NCBI RefSeq assembly: GCF_015752205.1
Contig: NZ_JADOVG010000008.1
Coordinates: 62,001 to 126,000, forward strand
DNA from: Polaromonas sp. CG_9.7
GTDB taxonomy: Bacteria > Pseudomonadota > Gammaproteobacteria > Burkholderiales > Burkholderiaceae_C
Length of the DNA stretch: 64,000 bases
Direction: 5' to 3'
Shown piece after piece: positions 28,397-37,611 of the stretch. The stretch's first letter is position 1; each line of letters begins with the position of its first letter. The position numbers and the translations under genes are program-made. Below the pieces are notes generated by a model. The model made no database searches, had not been told where the DNA came from, and saw only the letters and a program-made list of their open reading frames with translations.

Positions 28397-29163
28397 GGGA
28401 AACTCCGTTTTAGGTCACCTAATCGAGCCGTGAAATTTGCCAGCAACCAAGGTCGCTTTTCAGGTTGATGCTCAATCACAGAAAACACTGTTGTTTCCTG
28501 CCTCCTCTGTTGCCTGGTTCCGGGACCATGTCCGCCATGACAAAAAAGAATATGAATAGGCTGGAAGGATCTGAGCGAATACGAAATTTATGATGAAACC
28601 AGGCTTTTGCGCTTTCTCAGCATGCATTTTTAACTATCGATCATGTAGCAGCCTGATTCAAGCGTTCAGCCAGTGCCTGGCGTAAGCAGAGACGGATTAA
28701 AAGTATCGTCGCGTTGCCTTGGCACACAAGCTGCCTTTTATCAGCCTGGAGTCATGCCGTTCACACAAACCGATTCGTAGGCGCTGGATTCCCTCGCACA
28801 ATATCCAATCAAGTTCAAATACAAAATTAATAATGAATAACGTTTGAAACGATACGATGCGAAATCGATTTATGGCTGTCTCAGATGACTTTGCGGTATT
28901 GATTGGAGAGCTGCTTAAGCACCCGACTGACTGCCTTTTTGAATTTAAAGCCTCCTTCGATTACGCTATATAAAGACATAAGTTGCGTTTTTTATGCTGT
29001 GGTCAAACTCACCTTTTTTATTTGGAAATTGCCCCGCATGGGCCATTTGACCTACTGTTCATGAAATTGTTAATCAACACAATTGATAAGAAGTTAGTCA
29101 ATTCAACTCGTAAATCAGGCAACATTTAAAGAAGAGTGCTGCTGTATTTCTTCAGGGGCCGTC
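28397..29163. other. AT-rich gene-free stretch
   Basis: About 770 bp with clearly lower GC than the flanks and no convincing gene. A 38-codon open frame at 28857-28973 is the longest protein-like piece on the plus strand. The change in composition next to a broken glycosyltransferase suggests decayed or foreign DNA. Confidence 0.5.
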
Positions 29164-29833
29164 GTGAAATCTTCAGTCATCCTTCCGCTTTACAACAAGG
29201 CCCCTTGCATCATCACCACAGTCGAGTCGGTGCTCTCGACTTCGTGCCCTTGGCGCATGCCGAGGGCTCATGGCCGCCGTGCTGGCCAGCCATAAAAAAC
29301 TGCCCCGATGTGGAACTCATCACCGATTGACCCAGCCGGTTGATGACGGGCCCTTGCTTTTTTTACCAGTGCGGTGACCGTCAACACTGCGCAGCTGCAA
29401 AAAATGCAGCCCTGTTTTCCGGTGGGTGAGTCGTGTGGCGAAGACCTGGACTTGTGGTTTCGCTTGGGCGAGCATTCGCCCATCGCCCTGGCGCGAACGC
29501 CCTTGGTCGCCTATCGTCTTGAAACCGAGGGCTGTCTTACGGCAAGCCAGCAAACGACGGTCATGCAGCCTTTCATGCAACGCATGCAGGCGCGCGCGCT
29601 TTCGGGCTGCTTGAGCGCTCGGCAAAGCCGTTCCCTGTTGCGGCTGGTGGCGCAATTCAAGGTAACTTTCGCGCGCCAGGCGATGGCCTCAGGCAACCGG
29701 ATCGAAGGGTTGTGCTGGCTGCTCAAGGGCCATTACGTCGTCCAATGCAAGCGCTGGTGGCTAACCGGGGTCATGGTGCTTTTCTTTCCTGGGCTTCTGA
29801 TCAAGGAATGGGAGCGACGGCCAATTGCCCGAA
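29164..29833 (+). pseudogene. family 2 glycosyltransferase remnant
   Basis: A GTG at 29164 starts VKSSVILPLYNKAPCIITTV, the N-terminal strand of GT2 enzymes, but the frame is lost after about 25 codons. A middle scrap AIKNCPDVELITD ends at a stop near 29330. The C-terminal part resumes at 29374 in another frame with PCFPVGESCGEDLDLWFRLG, PLVAYRLETEG and LLKGHY, ending around EWERRPIAR. The region between is far too short for the catalytic domain, so internal DNA has been deleted and frames shifted. The open frame that runs on to 30402 is only the antisense of the next gene. Confidence 0.75.
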
Positions 29834-29970
29834 CCGCTGCGGTCCATCCAAAGGGCCTTCACAGAATTGGGAATTTAAAGCACGGTGGCGGTTTGGTGCT
29901 TGCCCTTGACCGGCTGTCGCAAACGCCTGAGTTCCCCTTCAAAATTGATGGGTCGCCTGCAACGGTATTT

Positions 29971-31953
29971 TCAAGCCTTCATCAGCGCCGCCACCCGCAC
30001 ACGCAACACGTCAGGCTGGACCTCGGCGCTCGCCAAGGCTGGCGCCACGTTCAGCCCGACGCGGCTGAACAGGCCGCGCCGAAAAGGCCGCGCCACCGCC
30101 ACCTGCTGGCCGTTAACCCGCTCGGCCCGACTGAAAAAGGAACCCCACAGGTTTGTCAAGGCCATCGGGACCACGGGCACCCGCAGGCCGTCGCGCCCGG
30201 CGTTTTCCAGGATCTTCATGATGCCACCCTTGAACGGCTGGAGTTCGCCATCCGGTGTCAGACCGCCTTCGGGGAAAATCGCCAGCAAATCGCCATTGCG
30301 CAGCACCTGCGCTGCCGCTTCAAACGCGGCCTCGTAAGCGTCGGGGTCTTGGGCATGCGGCGCCACCGGAATGGCCTTGGCCAGCCGGAACAGCCAGCCT
30401 AGCAAGCGCAGCCGGAAAATCTGGTGATCCATCAGAAAGTAAACCGGCCGCGAACTGGCGGCCATCAGCAGCACCGGGTCAATGAAACTGACATGGTTGC
30501 AGACCAGCACAGCCGCGCCGCGCGCCGGCAGGTTCTCGTCGCCGCTGATCTTGAAGCGGTAAATGCAGCGCGACACCATGAACGCTAAAAAACGCAGCAA
30601 ATACTCGGGCACCAGCATGAAGATGTAGAACGCCACCAGCGCATTGGCCAGACCGGTGAACAGGAAAATCTGCGGAATGCTGAAATTTGCATTGAGCAGC
30701 GCGCCGGCCAGCACGGCGCTCACGATCATGAACAGCGCATTCAAGATATTGTTGGCGGCAATGATGCGCGCGCGGTGCGTCGGCTGGCTGCGCAGTTGGA
30801 TCAGCGCATACATCGGCACGCTGTACAGGCCGGCAAACAGGCTGAGCAGTGCCAGGTCGGCCATCACGCGCCAGTGCGCCGGCTGGGTGATGAACGCGCC
30901 CAAGCCCATGAGGCTTGATGGCGGCAAGCCGCGCGTGGCAAAGTAAAAGTCCACCGCGAACACGCTCATGCCGATGGCCCCGAGCGGCACCAGGCCGATT
31001 TCGACATGGCGGCGGCTCAGCACCTCGCACAGCAGCGAACCGGTGGCGATGCCGATGGAAAACACCACCAGCAGGAGCGACGCCACATGCTCGTCGCCAT
31101 GCAGCACTTCCTTGGCCAGGCTCGGGAACTGGCTCAAAAACACCGCGCCGAAAAACCACATCCAGCTGATGCCCAGCATGGAGCGAAAGACCACGATGTT
31201 GCCGTGTGCCAGCGTGAGGTTGCGCCAGGTTTCCGTCACCGGGTTCCAGTTGATTCTCAAGCCCGGATCGGTCGCCGGCGCCTTCGGGATGAACTGCGCC
31301 ACCGCCCGGCCCGCCAGCGCCAGCACCACGCACGACACAGCGACATAGTGAGGCCCGACACCCGGCAGCGCCACCAGCAGCCCGCCGGCGAGGTTGCCGA
31401 GCAGGATGGCGACAAATGTTCCCATCTCGACCATGCCGTTGCCGCCAGTCAGTTCGCGCTCGGCTAACACTTGCGGCAAATAGGCGAACTTGACCGGGCC
31501 GAACAGCGTCGAATGCAGCCCCATCAGAAACGTACAGCCCAGCAGCAACGGCACCTGAACACGCATGTTGTCGCTCATGAAGCCTGCGGCGGCAATGGCC
31601 ATGATCACCACTTCGAGATTTTTGACGAAGCGCATGATGCGGGTTTTTTCAAACTTGTCGGTCAGCTGGCCGCTGGTCGCCGAGAACAGCAAAAAAGGCA
31701 GGATGAAGAGCGCACCAATCACCAGCCCGGCCAGCGAAGGCGGCAGCCAGCCGACGCTCAACTGGTAGGTGACCATCACGGTGAAGGCGAACTTGAACAA
31801 GTTGTCGTTTGCCGCGCCCGAGAACTGGGTCCAGAAAAACGGCGCAAAGCGGCGCTGGCGTAACAGGGCGAACTGGTTCGGGCGCGCTTCGCGGGCGCAG
31901 ACCGGCACCGCCGGTGCGGCCGGCATCGCCGTGAGGGCGGGGTCAACGCGCAT
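29971..31953 (-). CDS. MFS transporter-acyltransferase (PlsC) fusion, LplT/Aas-like
   Basis: This 660-residue fusion has an N-terminal major facilitator domain (about residues 25-420, twelve helices, start FALLRQRRFAPFFWTQFSGA) and a C-terminal 1-acylglycerol-3-phosphate acyltransferase domain. The latter has the HX4D motif CNHVSFIDPVLL and FPEGGLTPDGELQPFKGG. In E. coli, LplT flips lysophospholipid and Aas reacylates it. Here both activities appear in one chain, although the acyl-ACP synthetase part of Aas is absent. Such fusions occur in other Burkholderiales. The 218 bp upstream of the start hold no gene. Confidence 0.9.
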   Translation of the reverse strand: MRVDPALTAMPAAPAVPVCAREARPNQFALLRQRRFAPFFWTQFSGAANDNLFKFAFTVMVTYQLSVGWLPPSLAGLVIGALFILPFLLFSATSGQLTDKFEKTRIMRFVKNLEVVIMAIAAAGFMSDNMRVQVPLLLGCTFLMGLHSTLFGPVKFAYLPQVLAERELTGGNGMVEMGTFVAILLGNLAGGLLVALPGVGPHYVAVSCVVLALAGRAVAQFIPKAPATDPGLRINWNPVTETWRNLTLAHGNIVVFRSMLGISWMWFFGAVFLSQFPSLAKEVLHGDEHVASLLLVVFSIGIATGSLLCEVLSRRHVEIGLVPLGAIGMSVFAVDFYFATRGLPPSSLMGLGAFITQPAHWRVMADLALLSLFAGLYSVPMYALIQLRSQPTHRARIIAANNILNALFMIVSAVLAGALLNANFSIPQIFLFTGLANALVAFYIFMLVPEYLLRFLAFMVSRCIYRFKISGDENLPARGAAVLVCNHVSFIDPVLLMAASSRPVYFLMDHQIFRLRLLGWLFRLAKAIPVAPHAQDPDAYEAAFEAAAQVLRNGDLLAIFPEGGLTPDGELQPFKGGIMKILENAGRDGLRVPVVPMALTNLWGSFFSRAERVNGQQVAVARPFRRGLFSRVGLNVAPALASAEVQPDVLRVRVAALMKA

Positions 31954-32171
31954 GTCGGGGCCTTGGTTTGGGGATCTTCAGAAAATTGGCATTGGTCAGG
32001 CCTGACCATGGGGCAAGTCGGCCCGGTCTGCACAACGCGTGGTTGAGCGGAATTCTGCCTTGTTTTTTACGCTGGCAAAGCGCGGCAAGCATGGCTTGGC
32101 CATCCCTTCCTTTGAAATACAGGCCATGGCGCATGCGCTTTGCCGATGCGCCGAGGAAACTGCACCGGGGC

Positions 32172-33464
32172 TTATCCCGCGGCCGTGAACACCGTCAGCA
32201 CGCCGGTATAACCATACAGGTGGTTGCGGGCGATCTCGCCGCCGGCAAAGAAGCCGACCAGCGGTACGTCGCCCAGAGCGCGCCGCACGATTTGAAGCTC
32301 GGCGCTGGGCGCGCCGAAATGCGGCCCGCCACGGCCCGAACAGCTGACATAGATGGCGCCGGCAATGCGCCGGGCCGGGTGTGGTGCCGACTGGGCCTCG
32401 GGCAGGTTCAGCGCCGTCGCCACTTCCAGTGTCAGTTCTTCGGGCTCCAGTTCTTCGCGGATTTCGGCGCAGATGCGCACCAGGTCAGCGCGCGCGGCCT
32501 CGGCATTGCGTTCGCAAAAAGCCAGCTTCATGCCGACGCTGGCCACATCGGCAATCGCGATGCCCTTGCGCGTCGGGTCGAGCCCGATGAGGTGGCGCAC
32601 CACGACCTCGGCGCCAAACTGGCCCGAACGCTGCCGGGTGACATCGTTCGGCAAGTCCACGTCATGGCTCAGGCCGACCAGCGTGGTGCGGACCTTGGCC
32701 AGCGCCTCGCGGGGTTGCTCCAGCGACACGCCCAGGTCAGCCAGCAGCACTTCAAGCGCCGGCCGGCCATCAAGTTCGATCACGACGTTGGCATCGCAGG
32801 CGGTGATTTGATAGGTGTTTGACACCGGCCGGCAACCCTGGGTCACGCGTGACATCAGGCCCATGCTGCCCGATGCGTCACGCGCAAACGCCACGCCGCT
32901 CAAACCGCCACTGAACACGCCGCAAGCCGCGCCTTGGCCTTTCAGGTTGCCATGGCCGCTGAGCGCAAACTGCACCGTGCGGCTCCGGCTCGATGCCAGG
33001 CCGCCGAACACATAGCCGCTTTCGGTGCGCTCGGCCATCTCGGCAATCAGTTCGGCCACGTCGGGCGTGGCCGCATCGGCATGCACCAGCGCAGTGTGCG
33101 CGGTGAAAACACCCGAATTCGCTGACGGCAGCGGTGACACGCCGGAAAACACGCGGTAGTGGTCGTGTGGCAGTTCGCACAGCATCACGGCCATGGCCGG
33201 TTCATCGAAATATTCGACGTTGTTCGACGCAATGCCGACGCCCACGGTGCCACTCCAGTCGGTGATGAAGGGAAGTTCGGCGCTCAGATGGTCAAGGATT
33301 TCCTGAGCCTGGCCCGCATAGTGGTCAGTGATGTAGAGCAGCGCCAATGTCGGCGAGGAAGCATAGGCTGGTAGCGCCAGGTAGCCACGCAGTTGCGCGA
33401 GCACCAGGGCGGCCGCCATGTTCCATTGCGGATGAGTGGCGTGGCCGTAGGGGAAAAGTTTCAT
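32172..33464 (-). CDS. FIST domain protein
   Basis: FIST domains are predicted small-ligand sensors, often tied to signalling proteins. This 430-residue protein consists of FIST-N (about residues 35-230, LALLYITDHYAGQAQEILDH onwards) and FIST-C (about 240-400, with GIAIADVASVGMKL and YVSCSGRGGPHFGAPSAELQ), ending GFFAGGEIARNHLYGYTGVL. No attached output domain is present, so it would need a partner. It is transcribed towards the MFS-PlsC gene. No specific ligand can be named. Confidence 0.88.
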   Translation of the reverse strand: MKLFPYGHATHPQWNMAAALVLAQLRGYLALPAYASSPTLALLYITDHYAGQAQEILDHLSAELPFITDWSGTVGVGIASNNVEYFDEPAMAVMLCELPHDHYRVFSGVSPLPSANSGVFTAHTALVHADAATPDVAELIAEMAERTESGYVFGGLASSRSRTVQFALSGHGNLKGQGAACGVFSGGLSGVAFARDASGSMGLMSRVTQGCRPVSNTYQITACDANVVIELDGRPALEVLLADLGVSLEQPREALAKVRTTLVGLSHDVDLPNDVTRQRSGQFGAEVVVRHLIGLDPTRKGIAIADVASVGMKLAFCERNAEAARADLVRICAEIREELEPEELTLEVATALNLPEAQSAPHPARRIAGAIYVSCSGRGGPHFGAPSAELQIVRRALGDVPLVGFFAGGEIARNHLYGYTGVLTVFTAAG

Positions 33465-33513
33465 AAAGCAGGAACGCCGTTAGCCGTTAAAAGTGAATTC
33501 TGATCTGAATGTG

Positions 33514-33568
33514 GCACATCAGGCGCAACCCTGCCGAAAGCAGGGTTCCCCGGCAGGGCTTGATGTGC
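33514..33568. other. structured intergenic element with alternative hairpins
   Basis: The outer arms GCACATCA (33514-33521) and TGATGTGC (33561-33568) enclose two mutually exclusive 8-bp stems: AACCCTGC/GCAGGGTT (33527-33547) and CCCTGCCG/CGGCAGGG (33529-33558). It lies between the end of phaM and the start of the FIST gene. There is no T tract, so a simple terminator is unlikely. Confidence 0.5.
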
Positions 33569-33615
33569 GCAAGAACCAAGGCCGCTGCCCCCTGCCGACG
33601 TTCAGCCGGGACACG

Positions 33616-34491
33616 TCAGCGCGTCGTCTTGCGTGCCGGCGCCTTGGCTTTGGCTTTGGGCGCTGCTTTGGCTGCTGGTGACTTGACGGCAGCTGACTTG
33701 CCCGCGCCGGTTTTCGCGGCCGTTTTCCTTGCGGGCGCTGCGGCTGTTTGTTTCACAGCGCCAGCCTTGGGCCAGCCGCCAGCCATGGTCTTGGTCGCGG
33801 TCTCGGCCATGTTCTTGGCCATGTCGGCAGCGGTTTTGAACGAGTCCTTGGCCATGTCAGCGGCCATATTTTTGGTCGGATCGATGGCGGTGGTCTTGGC
33901 CACTTCCTTCATGGCCTCGGCGGCAATGGCCTGGAACTGCTGGGTCAACGCGCCCCACCACTGCATCGGGTCAGCCATGCCGGTCGCTGGCGCGTCGCTG
34001 GACTCGGGCGCGGAGTCCGGGGATTTTGCGCTGGCGTCCGGGCCGGTGTCTGCTTTTTCCTTGCTGGCCTGAAAGGCTGAAGGGGGAATCTCAAGCCCGG
34101 CAAAGCCCTTGGGTTTGTCGGCCGTGCGCGGCGTGCCGGCCAGCGGGCTGTCGCCGACCTTGAGCTTGAAGGCATTGGCCACCTCCCCCATGTTGAAGTT
34201 CATGCCCTTGAGGGTGGCCAGCGTCATTTTTTGCAGTTCCAGCGCCTGGATGGTGGCCTTGAGCGCTGCCGCATTCTGGTCGAGCCAGAATTGCACCGCC
34301 TTCAGTTCCTGCACGCGCTTGTCCAGTTCCTCGACATTGAGCGTGGGTGCAATCCAGTTCCCAAGGTTGGGCAACTGCGGCATGGCCTGCGTCGTGCTGC
34401 CGGCAGCTTGCTTGGTCAGGTTTTGCAGAAAATCAAAGCCTGGGACCAATTTGCCAAAGTCGGGAAAGGGCGGGGTGTTTGCATTGCTCAT
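33616..34491 (-). CDS. phaM: PHA granule-associated regulatory protein PhaM
   Basis: PhaM activates PHA synthase and anchors polyhydroxybutyrate granules to the nucleoid in Ralstonia eutropha. The N-terminal half matches that family (FGKLVPGFDFLQNL, NWIAPTLNVEELDKRVQELK, LATLKGMNFNMGEVANAFKL). The middle is Ala/Ser/Pro-rich with Met/Lys-Asn repeats (MAKNMAETATKTMAGG). The C-terminus is a Lys/Ala/Pro-rich, histone-like DNA-binding tail (AKAAPKAKAKAPARKTTR). The length of 291 residues is typical. GGAGA lies 7 nt upstream of the ATG. It indicates that the organism stores PHA. Confidence 0.9.
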   Translation of the reverse strand: MSNANTPPFPDFGKLVPGFDFLQNLTKQAAGSTTQAMPQLPNLGNWIAPTLNVEELDKRVQELKAVQFWLDQNAAALKATIQALELQKMTLATLKGMNFNMGEVANAFKLKVGDSPLAGTPRTADKPKGFAGLEIPPSAFQASKEKADTGPDASAKSPDSAPESSDAPATGMADPMQWWGALTQQFQAIAAEAMKEVAKTTAIDPTKNMAADMAKDSFKTAADMAKNMAETATKTMAGGWPKAGAVKQTAAAPARKTAAKTGAGKSAAVKSPAAKAAPKAKAKAPARKTTR

Positions 34492-34841
34492 TGAAGTGTC
34501 TCCTTGGCGGTTATTGCAGTGTTGCGTTTGTCAGGTCAGGCTCCGGCAGCCCTGTGGGCGCAAAGGGAAAGGGAACCCCGGCACACGACCTGATTGTGCA
34601 GCGTGGGAACATCTCGTCAACCGGTTTTTTGGATGCGTTTGTTGGAAATTCCCTGCCGTTGGCGTGGCGTCGGCGGCACTGCGAAACTTAAAGCCAAAAT
34701 CGTTTTTTATTGCTGATGAGCTCTTCTTGATGCGCTTCTGGTTTGATAGCGTTTCAAGCCATTCTTGAGGTCGTGCCCGACGAGAGCGCCATCCTCAGCG
34801 CCGTGATTCATGGTGATGGGCCTGGCTGCTAAGCTTGGGCC
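34492..34841. other. intergenic region phaM / VOC gene
   Basis: These 350 bp between divergent phaM and the VOC gene hold no gene that I can support. The phaM ribosome binding site is at the left end. Promoters for both genes must lie here, but none is close enough to consensus to mark. Confidence 0.5.
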
Positions 34842-35255
34842 ATGAAAAGCCTGTTTCACCTTGCCTTCAATGTCACCGACCTGGACGAGGCGCGCCGCTT
34901 TTATGGCGACGTGCTGGGCTGCGCGGAGGGTCGATCAACCGCCACCTGGGTGGACTTTGACTTCTTCGGCCACCAGTTGTCGCTGCACCTGGGCGCGCCT
35001 TTCAAAACCGCAAGCACCGGCCATGTCGGCGAGCACCTGGTTCCCATGCCGCACTTTGGCGTGGTGCTGGCGCTGCCCGACTGGCAGGCGCTGGCCGGGC
35101 GTCTGCAGGCGGCAGGCACGACGTTCTTGCTGGCGCCGCAGGTGCGCTTTGAAGGCCAGCCGGGCGAGCAGTGGACGATGTTTTTTTGCGACCTGTGCGG
35201 CAATCCGATCGAGATCAAGGGCCTGCGGTCGCTGGACACGCTTTACGCGGCTTGA
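34842..35255 (+). CDS. VOC (glyoxalase/dioxygenase superfamily) protein
   Basis: This 137-residue protein has two beta-alpha-beta-beta-beta modules: FHLAFNVTDLDEARRFYGDV near the start and the C-terminal FFCDLCGNPIEIKGLRSLDT. A His near residue 7 and a Glu near residue 125 are at the positions of VOC metal ligands. Members include glyoxalases, dioxygenases and resistance proteins. The substrate is unknown. It stands alone between divergent phaM and a convergent FAH-family gene. Confidence 0.85.
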   Translation: MKSLFHLAFNVTDLDEARRFYGDVLGCAEGRSTATWVDFDFFGHQLSLHLGAPFKTASTGHVGEHLVPMPHFGVVLALPDWQALAGRLQAAGTTFLLAPQVRFEGQPGEQWTMFFCDLCGNPIEIKGLRSLDTLYAA

Positions 35256-35302
35256 GGCGCGTGCCGGCCTGCGCTCGGGCTGGCATTTAGGCTCGCAACA
35301 CG

Positions 35303-36259
35303 TCAAGCCGGCGGCGTGATTTCCTGCTCGATCGCGCCGAACAGCGACTGCCCGTTTTTGCCCTTGACCTCAATGCGCAGGGTGTCGCCGAACTGCATGA
35401 AACGGGTGGTGGGCTGGCCGGTGTCGGCTGTTTCAACGGCGCGCTTTTCGGCGATGCAGTTGTAGCCCTGTCGCCAATCCGCGTGGCTGACCGGGCCGGC
35501 GCCGACGATGCTTCCGGCGCTCACCGGCCGCGTTTTGCACAGGTGCGACAACAATTGGCCGAAATGAAACGTCATGCCCTCGCCGGCGTCGCACAGGCCG
35601 ACCTTGCGGCCGTTCCAGGTGGTTTGCAGGCCCAGGCCGAGCCGCCCCTGGCGCCAGGCGTCGCCGGCCTCGTCAGGCGTGACGGCCACCGGGCCAAAGG
35701 CAGTCATGGGCCGACCCTGCAGCACGCCCAGGCTGCGCAGGCAGATGTCACTGCCCAGCATCAGCAGGCGAATGCCGGCCAGCGCCTGTTCGGGGCTGGC
35801 GCCCATCGGCACGTCCCCGGTGATGACGGCCAGTTGCGCTTCAAAGTCGATGCCACCCGCTTCGCTGGCCAGCACCACGTCATCGCGCGGACCGATGAAG
35901 CCGTCGCTGCGGCCCTGGCGCAGCAGCGGCTCGGCGTACAGCCCCGCGGGCAGATCGGCCGCCGGCAGGCCTCCCAAGCGTTCGATATGGCTGGCGTACG
36001 CCGGGCCGCTGACCCACTGGTAGGCGCGCGGCAGTGGCGCCATGCAGCGCGCCGGATCAAACGCAAACGCATGCCGCGCCTTCCCGCTGTTCAGCAGTTC
36101 ATACAGGTCCTGCAGTTGCGGCGCCATGAAGCGCCAGTCGTCCAGCACCTGCTGGAGCCGGTTGGCGATGCCGGTCGCATAATGAGCGGTTGACAGGTCG
36201 CGCGACACCACGACCAGCTGGCCGTCGCGCGAGGCGTCCTTGTAGGTAGCGAGTTTCAT
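35303..36259 (-). CDS. fumarylacetoacetate hydrolase family protein
   Basis: This 318-residue FAH-superfamily hydrolase has an N-terminal FAH_N-like domain (MKLATYKDASRDGQLVVVSR) and a catalytic C-terminal part with the metal-binding segment GGIDFEAQLAVITGDVPMG. FAH-family enzymes cleave C-C bonds in acylpyruvates or decarboxylate/hydrate catabolic intermediates. The ATG at 36259 was chosen over an upstream extension to 36568, which is antisense to the DUF3108 gene. It is divergent from that gene with 14 bp between. No pathway genes adjoin it. Confidence 0.9.
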   Translation of the reverse strand: MKLATYKDASRDGQLVVVSRDLSTAHYATGIANRLQQVLDDWRFMAPQLQDLYELLNSGKARHAFAFDPARCMAPLPRAYQWVSGPAYASHIERLGGLPAADLPAGLYAEPLLRQGRSDGFIGPRDDVVLASEAGGIDFEAQLAVITGDVPMGASPEQALAGIRLLMLGSDICLRSLGVLQGRPMTAFGPVAVTPDEAGDAWRQGRLGLGLQTTWNGRKVGLCDAGEGMTFHFGQLLSHLCKTRPVSAGSIVGAGPVSHADWRQGYNCIAEKRAVETADTGQPTTRFMQFGDTLRIEVKGKNGQSLFGAIEQEITPPA

Positions 36260-36273
36260 GATTTCCAGAATAA

Positions 36274-37542
36274 ATGAATGGTCGGGTGATGTGTCCTGAC
36301 AGGCTGACTTCCGACATACCGGCAACAGACCAGATTGTGCCGCGCCATGCAGCGCCGCCCTGGCGCACCTTGGGCCTGCTGGCCGCCGGGGTGCTGGCTG
36401 CCCATGCGCTGGTGCTGCAAACCCGGCCGTCCCGCTTCGGACCGTCGCAAGAGCCGACGTCCCGCAGCGTGGCGGTGATGACCACCCGCAGCATTGCCCT
36501 GCCGCCAGCGGCCGCCAGTCCGCCCCCCGTCCAGGCCACGCCTCCTGCGCCCACGCCACCCAAACCAATCGTCACGTCTGTCAAAAAGCCGATTTTCAAG
36601 AAAAAAATGCCTCTTGCGCAGGACCAGTATACGCAATCAGCTATTGATTCAATAGCATCACGTGACCCGCTTCCGGCCAGCGTCGATGAAGCGCCAACCC
36701 CGCCAGAGACGCAAGGCGCTGCCCCATCCACTGAGTTGCCAGAAGCCGCACCCGCACGCGAAGGTCCCGCCAGCAGCGCCACGGCAGCCACCCCGACGCC
36801 GCCCGACAGTGACGCGGCAGCGCCATCACCGCCACTGCCACTGCCACCGCCACTGCCACCGCCACCGCCGCCGCCACCAGCCACCCAGACGCCGGTCACC
36901 GCCATGGCGCTGGCGACCAGCGCCCGGCTTGACTACCGCATGACCGGCAGCGCCAAGGGCCTGACCTACCATGCGCAAGGCGAACTGCTCTGGGAAAACG
37001 CCGGCGGCAGCTACAACGCGCGCATGACCGTCAAGGCATTGTTCATCGGCTCGCGCACCCTAAGCAGCACCGGCCAGATCAGCGCCCAAGGGCTGGCGCC
37101 CACGCGCTTTTCCGACAAGTCGCGCACCGAGGTGGCGGCCCATTTCGAGCCCGACAAGGGCCAGATCAGCTTCAGCGCCAACACGCCCACGGTGCCGTGG
37201 GTCCAGGGCGCACAGGACCGGGTCAGCGTGTTCTTGCAGCTTGGCGGCATGCTGGCGGGCAACCCGTCGGGCTTTCCGGCAGGCTCGACCATTTCAACCC
37301 TCACCGTCGGGCCGCGCGCTGCGGACAACTGGACCTTTGTGGTCGAAGGCCCGGAATTGCTCGCGCTGCCTTTCGGTGAAACGGCGACCGTCAAGCTGTC
37401 ACGCCAGCCCCGGCGCGACTACGACCAGAAGGTTGAAATCTGGTTTGCACCGGCGCTGGACTACCTGCCGGTGCGCAGCAGGATCACCCAGGCGAACGGC
37501 GATTTTGTCGATCAGGAACTGAGCGATCTGACCCGTCCCTGA
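36274..37542 (+). CDS. DUF3108 domain protein with proline-rich linker
   Basis: This 422-residue protein has a membrane anchor (about residues 31-50, LGLLAAGVLAAHALVLQ) and a long Pro/Ala-rich periplasmic linker (about 70-208) with a run of prolines near residues 188-206. A C-terminal DUF3108 domain follows (about 215-420, TARLDYRMTGSAKGLTYHAQ onward, end FVDQELSDLTRP). DUF3108 proteins have a beta-rich fold and no known reaction. The linker region includes a 19-bp palindrome copy (36639-36657) encoding SAIDSIA. The start could be five codons further in. Confidence 0.85.
   Translation: MNGRVMCPDRLTSDIPATDQIVPRHAAPPWRTLGLLAAGVLAAHALVLQTRPSRFGPSQEPTSRSVAVMTTRSIALPPAAASPPPVQATPPAPTPPKPIVTSVKKPIFKKKMPLAQDQYTQSAIDSIASRDPLPASVDEAPTPPETQGAAPSTELPEAAPAREGPASSATAATPTPPDSDAAAPSPPLPLPPPLPPPPPPPPATQTPVTAMALATSARLDYRMTGSAKGLTYHAQGELLWENAGGSYNARMTVKALFIGSRTLSSTGQISAQGLAPTRFSDKSRTEVAAHFEPDKGQISFSANTPTVPWVQGAQDRVSVFLQLGGMLAGNPSGFPAGSTISTLTVGPRAADNWTFVVEGPELLALPFGETATVKLSRQPRRDYDQKVEIWFAPALDYLPVRSRITQANGDFVDQELSDLTRP
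36639..36657. repeat. 19-bp dispersed palindrome, copy 5 (inside the DUF3108 gene)
   Basis: AGCTAT-TGATTCA-ATAGCA lies in the linker-coding part of the DUF3108 gene. It is read in the same frame as the ubiA copy, giving S-A-I-x-x-I-A. Local GC is lower than the surrounding codons, so it looks inserted. Confidence 0.75.
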
Positions 37543-37611
37543 GAGCCTTGCCCTACCGCGCCCTCTTGAAGTTGCGGCAATCGTGGCCATCTGCGGACAA
37601 AGGATATTTCA

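Noticed and set aside
28857-28973. 38-codon open frame in the AT-rich gap
   Set aside because: No ribosome binding site or family resemblance. In AT-rich DNA such a frame is expected by chance.
29374-30402. 342-codon frame as a complete gene
   Set aside because: Only its first 150 residues look like protein (GT2 C-terminus). The rest is antisense to the MFS-PlsC gene.
36835-36890. Repeated CCACCGCCACTGCC units as a separate tandem repeat
   Set aside because: It is the codon pattern of the proline-rich linker in the DUF3108 protein and needs no other explanation.
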